DNA of 30,338 nucleotides from DAIUFH01 sp036844705 (GTDB taxonomy: Bacteria > Bacillota > Clostridia > Tissierellales > Tissierellaceae), in contig DAIUFH010000023.1 of NCBI GenBank assembly GCA_036844705.1, positions 1-30,338 on the forward strand, read 5' to 3'. The notes beneath the pieces are model-generated. The model was not told the DNA's origin. It ran no database searches and was given only the letters and a program-made list of their open reading frames with translations. The first letter of the stretch is position 1; every line of letters begins with the position of its first letter. The position numbers were made by a program, and so were the translations under genes. Of this stretch, positions 1-7,322 are shown in pieces.

Positions 1-1
1 T

Positions 2-28
2 TACTGTATAAATTTATAGTTACAGTAT
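2..28. repeat. Short inverted repeat at the left edge
   Basis: TACTGTA at 2-8 faces TACAGTA at 22-28 across 13 AT-rich bases. It lies just downstream of the Fic gene stop. It could be an operator for a gene beyond the left edge or a weak terminator stem, but there is no T-run in either direction. The function is unknown and a chance origin is quite possible. Confidence 0.25.
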
Positions 29-76
29 TTATAAATTTAATACGCATTTATCTACTTTTATTCATTAAATATCTTG

Positions 77-856
77 TTATTCCATCTTCATTCCATTATT
101 ATCTTGCTCTAATTTAGGCAATGGAATATGAAGAAGTCTTAAAAAATCCTTTTGTGATTCCAGTTCTCTTTCCACAATAAAGTTAGTAAATAAGCTATCA
201 TCTTCATGTGCTTTTTCTAGGAGTGAAATATACTCAGTTCGTAAAATTGGAGGAATTAGTGCTGGCAGATATCCATCCTGTATCAATGCTGTATTCATTA
301 ATAGCCTAGCAACCCTACCGTTGCCATCTTTAAATGGATGAATGAACACAAATTTTTTATGAAGTAGTGCTGCAAATTCTATTGGATGATAGTTTTTTCT
401 TTCTGTTGTTATCCATTTACATAAATCCTCTATTTCACTTTGGATATTTTCTACTTTGGTAACCGGATAGTTAGATCCTGTGATAAATACAGGAATGTCA
501 CGATATCTTCCTGCAAACTTTTCCTCAATATTTTGATAAAACAGTTTATGCAGATAAAGGATGTCTTTCTCTATGATTTCTTTATTCCCAAGCAAAGTAA
601 ACATATAGTCATATGCTTTTGCATGATCTACGGCTTCAAACATATCTCTTAGAGGTCTTCCCCCAACCATTAATCCATCTTCTATTAAAACTTTTGTTTC
701 ACTTTCAGTCAAAGAATTCCCCTCTAGTGCATTTGATGTCCATGTTAATCCAACACGATAAAAGTCTTTTATCTGCTTTAGCATTTCACCTTCAAATGGT
801 CTTAACTCATTAATGGTATTTTGATATAAATCCAATTTTTCAATGCCTTCCATCAT
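77..856 (-). CDS. Fic-domain protein (putative AMP transferase, class II)
   Basis: A 259-aa Fic-family protein. Fic enzymes usually transfer AMP from ATP to a hydroxyl of a target protein. The active-site loop is complete: HPFKDGNGRVAR at residues 173-184, with the catalytic His and the two phosphate-binding Arg/Asn positions. An N-terminal SNALEG at residues 41-46 fits the (S/T)xxxE(G/N) inhibitory helix, so the protein should be auto-inhibited (class II) and need no separate antitoxin. The length is normal for a compact Fic protein. Two ATGs are adjacent; GGGAGTG lies just upstream. It is separated from the upstream transfer genes by 120 bp that hold a possible promoter, so it may be its own unit. 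The target is unknown. It could be a toxin, a host-modulating factor, or a regulator of the element. Confidence 0.9.
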   Translation of the reverse strand: MMEGIEKLDLYQNTINELRPFEGEMLKQIKDFYRVGLTWTSNALEGNSLTESETKVLIEDGLMVGGRPLRDMFEAVDHAKAYDYMFTLLGNKEIIEKDILYLHKLFYQNIEEKFAGRYRDIPVFITGSNYPVTKVENIQSEIEDLCKWITTERKNYHPIEFAALLHKKFVFIHPFKDGNGRVARLLMNTALIQDGYLPALIPPILRTEYISLLEKAHEDDSLFTNFIVERELESQKDFLRLLHIPLPKLEQDNNGMKME

Positions 857-913
857 TTCACTCCCTTTTTAGATATTTTTATATAGATATAGTATAGTTT
901 TCATAATCCTTTA

Positions 914-946
914 ATTATACCCATTGTACCATATAGGATTTGTCAA
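914..946 (-). promoter_or_regulatory. Possible promoter for the Fic gene
   Basis: On the minus strand TTGACA (941-946) is followed by TATAAT (914-919), but the spacing is 21 bases, longer than the usual 17. A TACAAT at 923-928 is too close to the -35, at 12 bases. The boxes themselves are near-consensus, and the 120-bp gap they lie in is unusual in this tightly packed region. The promoter is plausible, but the spacing argues for caution. Confidence 0.35.
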
Positions 947-976
947 ATAAACTTATATTTTCTATCTCTGCTTTAT

Positions 977-1564
977 TTAATCATTGAAAATTACCCACCT
1001 CTCCCCATCATAATCTTCATATTTTTCTGTCGTTACATTCTGCTCATAATATACTCCAAGGAATCTTTTAATATCCTGATTATCTGCTCTTCTAGCTGCA
1101 AATCCTTGATCCTTTAAACTTTTTTCTATCCTTGAAAGATAAGGAAACACATTTGATTCCTTTTCATCTTTAAGACGAATAATAATAAGAAACTCACGAG
1201 CAGTTGCCATCTGTACTTGCATTCTATCAAGATTTATACTATCTTGTTGTAATAGTTTTCTTATGACAGGATTTTGTTCCATCTCCATTCTTCTTTTTAA
1301 ATATTGCTTATTGTCATCAAAGTTTTCCTTTGAATTAAGACACAGCATTTCGATTTCAGCTATTCCTTTTAGTACTGTCATAAGTGCATATATCCTAGCA
1401 CTTACATTTTCATCAGATAACACTGAAATATTGGTTGGATGAATAATAAAATACACTAATTCGCCACATTGAGTTTTTATGCTGTAATCTGTAATTCCAT
1501 CAATGCCAATCAACTCTCTTGTAGACTGTTTTTGTCTCTCTTTTTGTTTCTGTTTTCTGCTCAA
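977..1564 (-). CDS. TrsD/TraD-like small protein of the Gram-positive transfer module
   Basis: A soluble protein of about 195 aa, very basic at the N-terminus (Arg/Lys/Gln-rich for 20 residues), then a mixed alpha/beta region containing GIDGITDYSIKT and a long central helix. It follows a PrgI-like gene directly, which is the position of TrsD/TraD in pGO1/pSK41-type conjugation operons and of the VirB4 N-terminal domain in related elements. I infer a role as an accessory of the mating-channel ATPase. An ATG at 1579 overlaps the stop of the upstream gene, but GGAGG begins inside that ATG region and is better spaced for a TTG at 1564. The expected VirB4 gene does not follow; a Fic gene does. The assignment rests mainly on context. 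Confidence 0.5.
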   Translation of the reverse strand: MSRKQKQKERQKQSTRELIGIDGITDYSIKTQCGELVYFIIHPTNISVLSDENVSARIYALMTVLKGIAEIEMLCLNSKENFDDNKQYLKRRMEMEQNPVIRKLLQQDSINLDRMQVQMATAREFLIIIRLKDEKESNVFPYLSRIEKSLKDQGFAARRADNQDIKRFLGVYYEQNVTTEKYEDYDGERWVIFND

Positions 1565-1566
1565 TC

Positions 1567-1824
1567 TTATAACCTCCATTCAAAAATTTGCTGTTTTAAA
1601 AGAAAAAAGGCACAAGCATATCGAATGAAATTTAGTATGCTTGTGCCTTCAAATTGAATGGTTAAAAATGCATAGACTGCTGTTATCACAATTGGCGGCA
1701 TAAATCCTAGTTGTACTAAAGCAAATACAGAAATAAGAAGTCCTACTCCTATGACTCCAATATCTTTTAATTCCCATAGCCACAATGTTGCCTTGGCTTT
1801 TAGATTATCGGGATACATATACAT
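1567..1824 (-). CDS. PrgI-like transfer membrane protein (VirB3 position)
   Basis: An 85-aa protein with two hydrophobic segments, at about residues 22-42 and 44-62, followed by a short basic tail. PrgI/TcpE-like proteins occupy the VirB3 place in Gram-positive type IV secretion systems and anchor the VirB4 ATPase at the membrane. The size, the two-helix topology and the position before a TrsD/VirB4-like gene support this. The start overlaps the region of the upstream methyltransferase stop, with AAGGAGATG ahead of ATG 1824. The family is inferred from size, topology and order. Confidence 0.65.
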   Translation of the reverse strand: MYMYPDNLKAKATLWLWELKDIGVIGVGLLISVFALVQLGFMPPIVITAVYAFLTIQFEGTSILNFIRYACAFFLLKQQIFEWRL

Positions 1825-1827
1825 TCT

Positions 1828-3162
1828 TTACTCATCTCCTTCTTCTTTAAACTTTCTTAAAAAATAAGCAATCCCTCGCATAATAAAATCTACACAAGGG
1901 ATTGCTACACTATTACCAAGAGCCTTATACCTTCCACTATCCGATGATTTTTCAATATTAGTCCATCCATCTGGAAAACCTTGAAGTCTTTCACATTCCA
2001 AAGGAGTGAGTCTACGCACTAGATTCTTAGTAGCAATAAGATTCTCACTGCCACCTCCATTATCCCCACCTCCAGCTCTAAGGGTTGCACAACCTTCTGT
2101 ATAATTGGCGAACTCTGATTGTCCGAATATGGTCTTTTCATAATCTACAATACACTTATCCTGGCTCACGTATTGATTACCAATGCCTTTTTCATCCCCT
2201 ACGCATAATGTACCTACTATATCTTGATATGTTTTAGGTGGAAAACAAACAGCATGGATGTCGCTTGTAGTAAGGGTATAACTGATATCTTCTTGAAATC
2301 CACACCCATTTCCACCATTATGTTCTTGTCTATCTATGATATTTCCTGCAATACAATAGCTTTCCCGAATAATTGGCTTTGATACCAAAGGCACATTATT
2401 TCCACCAGTTCCATAGGTTGCTGCTATTGTTGGTGCAACCCTAAGTGGTCCATTATATCTACAATCTCTACCATGATTATCAAATAAAGAAGGTTGATTT
2501 TCTATTACTATAGGCAAATTTCCACCCATACTAGCTCGTAAAGTAGAAGTAATATTTTCTGTTATATCCATTCGATTACCACCCTGATCATTAAGGCATA
2601 GCATGGGTTCTGCAATATCTGCAATAAATGTCTGCATCTGCATATTTTGTGTTGCCAGCAATGCTCCTGATATTCCATTTAAGTCAATTCCTTCATTGCG
2701 CTGATTAATGTGGTATGCCTTGTATTTAGTCGATATATCCTCATTAAAGCCTTGTTCTATTCCCTTAATCCCTGCTTGAATCTCCAAAGCTGTTTTTAAT
2801 TGTTTTGGCAGTTCCTTGCCCCTTAACTTTGACCTCCTAAGTATTCCCAAACAATCTTTCTTGCTCAAATAATATTTTGGGTGCGGTGTGTCCTCCAAAA
2901 TCTGCCACAAGAAAGATTCTTTTACGTCTTTGGGCGACACCCCAGTATTGAGCATCGAGAACTCTCCAAGCAACGGAGAATTCATATCCCAATATGCACC
3001 CAGCAGATTTCCATATCCCTCTCGGAGGTCTAGGTATAGATATGGTGTCGTCTGCAATTCTTGCGGTTTCTTCAAGTACCGCTTGGAAATCTTCTCCCCC
3101 TGTACTTGAGAATGCTCCGGGGACATTTTCCCAAACGAAGTATCGAGGTCGTATAAGGTCAT
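1828..3162 (-). CDS. C-terminal half of a cytosine-C5 DNA methyltransferase, separate overlapping frame
   Basis: A 444-aa protein carrying the last conserved motifs of a 5-cytosine methyltransferase: RRLTPLECERLQGFPDGW near residue 383 (motif IX region) and YKALGNSVAIPC near 412 (motif X). The middle is a long, Gly/Asn-rich variable region where target recognition would lie. The first ~108 residues overlap the upstream half (2837-3274) in a different frame, yet they contain a coherent stretch (KYYLSKKDCLGILRR) that I recall from homologous element and phage proteins. The start chosen is ATG 3162 (MTLYDLD), with GAGGGAAGG just before it inside the other coding frame. An ATG at 3183 is also possible. 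Either two proteins assemble into one enzyme, or a +1 frameshift joins them. It cannot act alone, since motifs I-VIII are absent. Confidence 0.75.
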   Translation of the reverse strand: MTLYDLDTSFGKMSPEHSQVQGEKISKRYLKKPQELQTTPYLYLDLREGYGNLLGAYWDMNSPLLGEFSMLNTGVSPKDVKESFLWQILEDTPHPKYYLSKKDCLGILRRSKLRGKELPKQLKTALEIQAGIKGIEQGFNEDISTKYKAYHINQRNEGIDLNGISGALLATQNMQMQTFIADIAEPMLCLNDQGGNRMDITENITSTLRASMGGNLPIVIENQPSLFDNHGRDCRYNGPLRVAPTIAATYGTGGNNVPLVSKPIIRESYCIAGNIIDRQEHNGGNGCGFQEDISYTLTTSDIHAVCFPPKTYQDIVGTLCVGDEKGIGNQYVSQDKCIVDYEKTIFGQSEFANYTEGCATLRAGGGDNGGGSENLIATKNLVRRLTPLECERLQGFPDGWTNIEKSSDSGRYKALGNSVAIPCVDFIMRGIAYFLRKFKEEGDE

Positions 3163-3274
3163 TTGCCTTCCCTCTTCTTTCATCTTTATACCTCATTTCT
3201 TTTGTGATTCTAATTTGCTCCATAAATAGTCCTGAGCGTTCACCAGCAAGTCCTGCCCTCATGCCTGCCACGGA
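2837..3274 (-). CDS. Cytosine-C5 methyltransferase N-half, exon 2 (motifs VI-VIII)
   Basis: The second exon of a methyltransferase gene split by a group II intron. Once joined to 5791-6015, the frame runs Asp-Leu | Ser-Val-Ala-Gly with no loss or gain of bases. It carries ENVPGAF (motif VI, spliced residues about 124-130) and QRRKRIF (motif VIII, about 190-196). It then stops with TAG at 2837, well before the motif IX-X region, which continues in another frame (1828-3162). The spliced product is 220 aa, against roughly 400 or more for a complete enzyme of this type. A GTG at 3271 could allow translation of this exon alone, but such a product would lack the catalytic Cys and the AdoMet-binding motif. 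Confidence 0.85.
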   Translation of the reverse strand, partial: SVAGMRAGLAGERSGLFMEQIRITKEMRYKDERRGKANDLIRPRYFVWENVPGAFSSTGGEDFQAVLEETARIADDTISIPRPPRGIWKSAGCILGYEFSVAWRVLDAQYWGVAQRRKRIFLVADFGGHTAPKILFEQERLFGNT

Positions 3275-3335
3275 GTAGGGTAAGCACCCAACGCCTTGCC
3301 ATATTTCTATGGTAGGTTTTCAAATGCTCCCCTCC

Positions 3336-3370
3336 GAACCGTACGTACAACTCATCGCTGTATACGGCTC
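3336..3370 (-). ncRNA. Group II intron domain V
   Basis: The catalytic hairpin of the intron: GAGCCGTA (from 3370) pairs with TACGGTTC (ending 3336), with a short bulge and an upper stem closed by a small loop. GGAGGGG follows it, as is usual. This is the most conserved part of group II ribozymes and contains the catalytic triad. It lies 9 bases after the stop of the intron-encoded protein and 61 bases before the 3' splice site, which leaves room for domain VI. Confidence 0.9.
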
Positions 3371-3378
3371 TCCATTTG

Positions 3379-5190
3379 TCAATCTAATCTTCCACTATGC
3401 AACTTTTTATGACATTCTTCACATAATGCCATTGTTTTTCGGTTTCTGCTTATCATTTGTCTTTCCCAACCTGTCTTTCCTTTTAGGTCTTTTAGTTTGC
3501 GTATATGGTGAATATTTATAGGTGTGTTCTCTTTGCCACACCACTCGCATTTTTGGCTTTTCAGTCTATCAATCAGGCTGGTTCGTCCACTGTACATTTC
3601 TACTTTTGCTTTTAAATCGATATTATTTAAAGTGGATTTCAAATTTCTTTTAAAGCCCTCATCATAGAAAAATGCAAGTTTTTCTCCCCTTTTAGTTTGA
3701 TATCGTATACAAAACTTACCTTTCACACAGAATTTGTTTTTTACCTTACCGATTGAAAGTTTGTATTTCTTCCCAAATGTTTTGTACATACTGTATTCAG
3801 AAAAATATTTATACTTATCCAACTGACAAACATTTAGTGCCATTTGATAATATTGGTATAATCCTCTAATTCTAGCGTTATAGGTCATCATTATTTCTAA
3901 ATCATCATTAAAAATCAGTTCCGCCCTTGCTTTTGCCTTCCATTGTCCTGTTTTTCTGTCAATAAACGTAATGTTTTCATCAAATAATCTTTTCTCCCAC
4001 GCACTTTTCGGCATATATAATTCAGGTATCAAGTTGTGTCCTCTATGCAAAGAACCATTTATTCTTTTTGTAGAATTATCTCTTTTCACCTTAATTTCAT
4101 AGCCTAGAAATTTCACTTTAGTTTCACTGTGGGTAATGAGCGTCTTTTCTTGCGATAACCTTAGTTTTAGCTTTTGATTTAAAAATTTCGTCAACATAAA
4201 TTTGATGAACTTTGCATCTTCTTTACTACCTATAATTCCAATTAGAAAATCGTCACAGTAACGGACATACACTAGTCTTTTGTAACTTTCATCTTGGGGT
4301 ATGGTTGGGGAATGGGTTAAAAGCTCCTGTTCTAAGTTCTTAATTTGAAGTTGTTGTTCTTTCCTTTGCTCATCAGTTAAGCTATCCCAATTGGTCTTGA
4401 GCTTATTTCTTGCTGTACATAACCTTTTTGAAGCTGTTCGATATGCTGTGTTTCTTTTTCTCCTATCACCACAATCAAACTTTTCTTTAAATTCTGTTAC
4501 ATACTTATCCAATTCATTTAGATAGATATTTGATAGTATCGGACTGATAATACCGCCTTGTGGTGTTCCACTATAAGTAGAGTGATACACCCAATCTTCT
4601 GAGTACCCTGCCTTTAGAAATTTCTGAATAAGATTTATAAATCTCTCATCATCAATTTTTCTTCTGAGAATATCCACTAAAATCTTATGGTCAATATTAT
4701 CAAAGAAACTCTCAATATCGCCCTCAACAAACCATTTTACTCCTGTAAAAACAGTTTTGGCTTGTCTTAATGCTGTGTGACAACTTCTATTAGGTCTAAA
4801 TCCGTGTGAACAATCTAAAAAAGTTTCCTCATAGATACACTCTAAAATCATACGGATAACCTCTTGCAAGAGTTTATCCATAAAGCTTGGAATACCCAAA
4901 GGTCTTTTCTTTCCGTTCTTTTTAGGAATATACACCCTTTTAGCAGGGTTAGGCTGATAAGAGCAATCTCGTAATTTTTCAATTATTTCCCTTATTTTCT
5001 CGAGCTTAAAACCGTCAATGCTTTCTCCATCTATGCCTGGAGTCATATTGCCCTCTTTAGCATAAATGTTTTGATAAGCTGTTAGGTATAGATTTTCATT
5101 GAATAAAATTCTATACAACCTTTTGTACTTGTAATCTTCTTTATTACAGTGTGAGATTAAATTTTCAAGTATTACTGATGAACTTCTCAT
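3379..5190 (-). CDS. Group II intron reverse transcriptase/maturase with HNH endonuclease
   Basis: The 603-aa intron-encoded protein, which helps the intron RNA fold and splice and copies it into new DNA sites. The reverse transcriptase domain spans about residues 45-380, with PSFMDKLLQE, HGFRPNRSCH (129-138), GTPQGGIISP (208-217) and the active site YCDD at 311-314, a variant of the commoner YADD. A maturase (X) region follows. The last 60 residues form an HNH endonuclease with CEWC, IHHI and CEECH. The length is full and no frame break is seen. ATG 5190 is preceded by AGGAGCGTGAGG. The intact domains suggest that the intron is still mobile, or was until recently. Confidence 0.95.
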   Translation of the reverse strand: MRSSSVILENLISHCNKEDYKYKRLYRILFNENLYLTAYQNIYAKEGNMTPGIDGESIDGFKLEKIREIIEKLRDCSYQPNPAKRVYIPKKNGKKRPLGIPSFMDKLLQEVIRMILECIYEETFLDCSHGFRPNRSCHTALRQAKTVFTGVKWFVEGDIESFFDNIDHKILVDILRRKIDDERFINLIQKFLKAGYSEDWVYHSTYSGTPQGGIISPILSNIYLNELDKYVTEFKEKFDCGDRRKRNTAYRTASKRLCTARNKLKTNWDSLTDEQRKEQQLQIKNLEQELLTHSPTIPQDESYKRLVYVRYCDDFLIGIIGSKEDAKFIKFMLTKFLNQKLKLRLSQEKTLITHSETKVKFLGYEIKVKRDNSTKRINGSLHRGHNLIPELYMPKSAWEKRLFDENITFIDRKTGQWKAKARAELIFNDDLEIMMTYNARIRGLYQYYQMALNVCQLDKYKYFSEYSMYKTFGKKYKLSIGKVKNKFCVKGKFCIRYQTKRGEKLAFFYDEGFKRNLKSTLNNIDLKAKVEMYSGRTSLIDRLKSQKCEWCGKENTPINIHHIRKLKDLKGKTGWERQMISRNRKTMALCEECHKKLHSGRLD

Positions 5191-5790
5191 AAAGCCTCAC
5201 GCTCCTATTCATTTTATTTACTTGAATGACAAACTGCTTTCCTTCGCCTTGTAAACAGCTTTCCTGTTCTCTGACTACTATGAAAGCTCCGTTACCATAC
5301 CAAATATTCAGTGTCATCTCTCTTAGAGTTGCCCCTTTGAGATTTATCGTAATTAAACATTACACATAGCCTTTCGGCATTTTGGCTTAGGTAATCCCCA
5401 TTTAGACATATATGAACTTAGCATAACTTATTTTCGGGTACTGCGTTCACTCTTTAATGCTTACTGCATTTGACCAGTCTAGAAATTACTGATATATAGC
5501 GACTTATCTGCCACATATCCTAAACTGCATACCGTTTCAAATATCTTTCGGTACGGGTTGCCATATTCCGTCTTGAGCTACAGTTCAAGTAGTATAACTT
5601 TTACCCAACAAGTATTTCATCTCGCCATTCAGTCGTATTTAGATATTTTCATAACTTATGGCTTTCTCACTATGCTATTTTCCCCCTTTGGTTTCCCTCT
5701 AAGGTAAAGTGAGTGATGACGAGTATTCTGTAATTTTAAACTCGACTTTCTGCTTACGAAAGTGTTTCATATATGCCCTTATGGGCGCAC
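5191..5790 (-). ncRNA. Group II intron ribozyme, 5' domains I-IV
   Basis: 600 bases without a protein gene, accounted for as the structured 5' part of the intron RNA. From the 5' end it reads GTGCGCC, then a series of short stems typical of domain I, and the exon-binding site at 5341-5348. Near 5210-5300 there are stretches familiar from clostridial group II introns just before the protein start (for example CATAGTAGTCAGAG). I did not fold it in full. Confidence 0.85.
5341..5348 (-). other. Exon-binding site (EBS1 plus delta) of the group II intron
   Basis: The intron RNA reads GATAAATC here. It is exactly complementary to the joined exons, GATTTA (last six bases of exon 1) plus TC (first two bases of exon 2). 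TAAATC would be EBS1, and the A just 5' of it would be delta, pairing with the T that begins exon 2. Delta next to EBS1 is the IIA-type arrangement. The site lies within domain I, as expected. An eight-base match in the right place supports this as the real target-recognition site. Confidence 0.75.
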
Positions 5791-6015
5791 TAAATCTTGA
5801 CAGGGTGAGCCACCAGTTATGATATCAACAAAAGGTAATTCTTCCCCTTTTAATTTTGTTATATCACCAACATGGATCATATCTGGAAATCTTATTTTTG
5901 TCACTTCAATGGGAAAGGATTCTATCTCACTTGCCCATATAGGAATGATTCCATTATTAACAGCAGCAAGGGGAAATCCTCCTATCCCATCAAAAAGACT
6001 CCCCAAGGTAATCAT
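5791..6015 (-). CDS. Cytosine-C5 methyltransferase N-half, exon 1 (motifs I and IV)
   Basis: 75 codons from ATG 6015 to the intron boundary. It holds the AdoMet-binding motif I (FDGIGGFP, residues 8-15) and the catalytic motif IV (GGSPCQD, residues 68-74, nucleophile Cys72). The intron sits right after Leu75. Without splicing, translation would add only three residues (VRP) and stop, giving an inactive stub. The enzyme would methylate C5 of cytosine in an unknown DNA target. In clostridial elements such a gene commonly lies between the VirB6-like and PrgI-like genes, as it does here. ATG 6015 lies two bases after the stop of the upstream gene, with AGGA at suitable spacing. Confidence 0.9.
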
Positions 6016-6017
6016 TA

Positions 6018-6368
6018 CTACATTCCTAATCTTAAGGGAGTCTGTTCTTTTGTTTCCATATTCAGATGCATAATTCTTTTTATAGGGATTCCATTTTTTC
6101 TTGCAAACTCAATTTCTTCAAACATCCCGCTGGATATATGCCCACCAAATGCCCAAAGCTCATCGCATTTTGCTAATAGTTCTTTTCCCACTTTAATGCC
6201 TATTTTTCTCTCCTCTGGATTATTATCATTTAAAATCTGAGGATAGAGAAGATGGGGACAAAAAAAGGCATTACCTTCGTTTAACACATATCGGCAAGCC
6301 TCTTTCGCATACTTTATATTCTTTTCAATATCTCCTCTATAGGGAGATGCAACAAAAATCAGTTTCAT
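6018..6368 (-). CDS. DUF4406-like / nucleoside deoxyribosyltransferase-like protein
   Basis: A 116-aa Rossmann-like protein. The start, KLIFVASPYRGD, followed by YAKEACRYVLNEG, FCPHLLYPQ and then LWAFGGHISSGMFEEIEFA, is the pattern of DUF4406 and related nucleoside 2-deoxyribosyltransferase-like folds. The late Gly/Ser and Glu residues correspond to the nucleoside-binding and catalytic region in true transferases. The substrate is unknown. It is packed between the VirB6-like gene (21 bases) and the methyltransferase (2 bases) and is presumably co-transcribed with both. Such genes are common cargo in phages and ICEs. A link to DNA or nucleotide modification is a guess from the neighbour. Confidence 0.7.
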   Translation of the reverse strand: MKLIFVASPYRGDIEKNIKYAKEACRYVLNEGNAFFCPHLLYPQILNDNNPEERKIGIKVGKELLAKCDELWAFGGHISSGMFEEIEFARKNGIPIKRIMHLNMETKEQTPLRLGM

Positions 6369-6388
6369 AAAATCCGACCTTTCTATTC

Positions 6389-7291
6389 TTATTTTGGTAC
6401 TGCTTGTACAATAGTTTTTGTAGTATTAACTGCCGCCTGCACTGTATAAACTGCACTCATTATATTAGCCTTTGTAGATGTATCAAGTCCAAATGCCCCG
6501 GCAATCCTTGGTACTTCGCCTGCTGATAGCATTAAACCTAATCCTAATAATGCATGATCTTTTACTACCATTAGTCCTGCTGTTAGTATGGTAGCTTGTA
6601 AAAATGTAGTAAGACAAAGACCAATTATCTGCTTACACCATTGAATAAATCCATCAATATATCCACGAGGGACAGAAAACATATAAAGGCTCCCAACTGC
6701 TATCTGTATAAGCAGAATTCCACCTCTTTTTAGGTTAGCAAAGAATACCTTAATCACTGCATATCCCATTAAGATAACAATAAACAGAACCATAAATGGA
6801 CTTGTTATCATAGAAAGGCCACCAAAGATTCCTGAACTACCTACACTAGTAACATCCCCCGCATTATTTAATGTTGTAATAATATTTGAAGCAAGTTCAT
6901 TAATTCCAGTACCATAGCCTGTAATACCTGCAGTTAAACTTGCTTGTAAATTGACTGAGAGTTTGTATAGCTCTATAGGTACAATTGTAAATAAGCTAAC
7001 TGCCATAAAACCTTTTATAGCATTTAAACCTGCATCCCTAATACTTCCTCTTCCATTTTGATATTCAATACCTGTTTCAAAACAAGATACTACAAGGCCT
7101 ATTCCATATAATGACCAGGCAAGATATGAAAAGAACAGAACGATTGACTGTACCCAGCACATCTCAAAAAGTTCTACTCCCATATTCCCCATATTAGCAA
7201 AGAAATCAGCAAGAAAACCTACAAGCTGACCGTAGATCCAATCAATTATTTGATCCATAACATCACCTAAGATAAAATCCCATATAAACAT
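6389..7291 (-). CDS. VirB6/TrbL-like conjugative channel protein
   Basis: A 300-aa polytopic membrane protein with about six hydrophobic segments, starting MFIWDFILGDVMDQIIDWIY. This N-terminus and the Gly-rich central part (roughly residues 130-160) fit the VirB6/TrbL-like proteins of clostridial ICEs, which form the inner-membrane channel of the type IV secretion system. AAGGAGGCGATAAAA precedes ATG 7291; an internal ATG (residue 12) also has a fair site. The gene follows the DUF3852 gene after 229 bases that hold a small fragment on the opposite strand. VirB6-like proteins vary greatly in sequence, so the call rests on topology, N-terminal pattern and gene order. Confidence 0.8.
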   Translation of the reverse strand: MFIWDFILGDVMDQIIDWIYGQLVGFLADFFANMGNMGVELFEMCWVQSIVLFFSYLAWSLYGIGLVVSCFETGIEYQNGRGSIRDAGLNAIKGFMAVSLFTIVPIELYKLSVNLQASLTAGITGYGTGINELASNIITTLNNAGDVTSVGSSGIFGGLSMITSPFMVLFIVILMGYAVIKVFFANLKRGGILLIQIAVGSLYMFSVPRGYIDGFIQWCKQIIGLCLTTFLQATILTAGLMVVKDHALLGLGLMLSAGEVPRIAGAFGLDTSTKANIMSAVYTVQAAVNTTKTIVQAVPK

Positions 7292-7322
7292 TTTTATCGC
7301 CTCCTTTCGTAGAAAATCAGCC

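Larger units (their letters stand above)
3275..5790 (-). mobile_element. Group II intron inserted in the cytosine methyltransferase gene
   Basis: A complete 2516-bp group II intron in the same orientation as its host gene. It begins with GTGCGCC at 5790, the usual 5' end, and ends with CCCTAC at 3275. A domain V hairpin lies at 3336-3370, with a domain VI-like stretch between it and the 3' end. The encoded protein (3379-5190) lies in the domain IV position. Excision joins GAT TTA to TCC GTG, restoring an unbroken frame through a conserved methyltransferase motif, so the boundaries are fixed by the host protein as well as by the intron signals. Splicing should occur in the sense transcript. 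Mobility by retrohoming is expected from the intact protein. I do not assign the structural subclass with confidence. Confidence 0.95.

Noticed and set aside
977..1564. Truncated VirB4 ATPase
   Set aside because: The protein lacks any Walker motif and has the length of the separate TrsD/TraD-type proteins, so a whole small gene is more likely than a broken VirB4.
3309..3521. Plus-strand open frame across the group II intron end
   Set aside because: It is antisense to domain V/VI and the end of the intron-encoded protein, has no ribosome binding site, and is explained by the intron.
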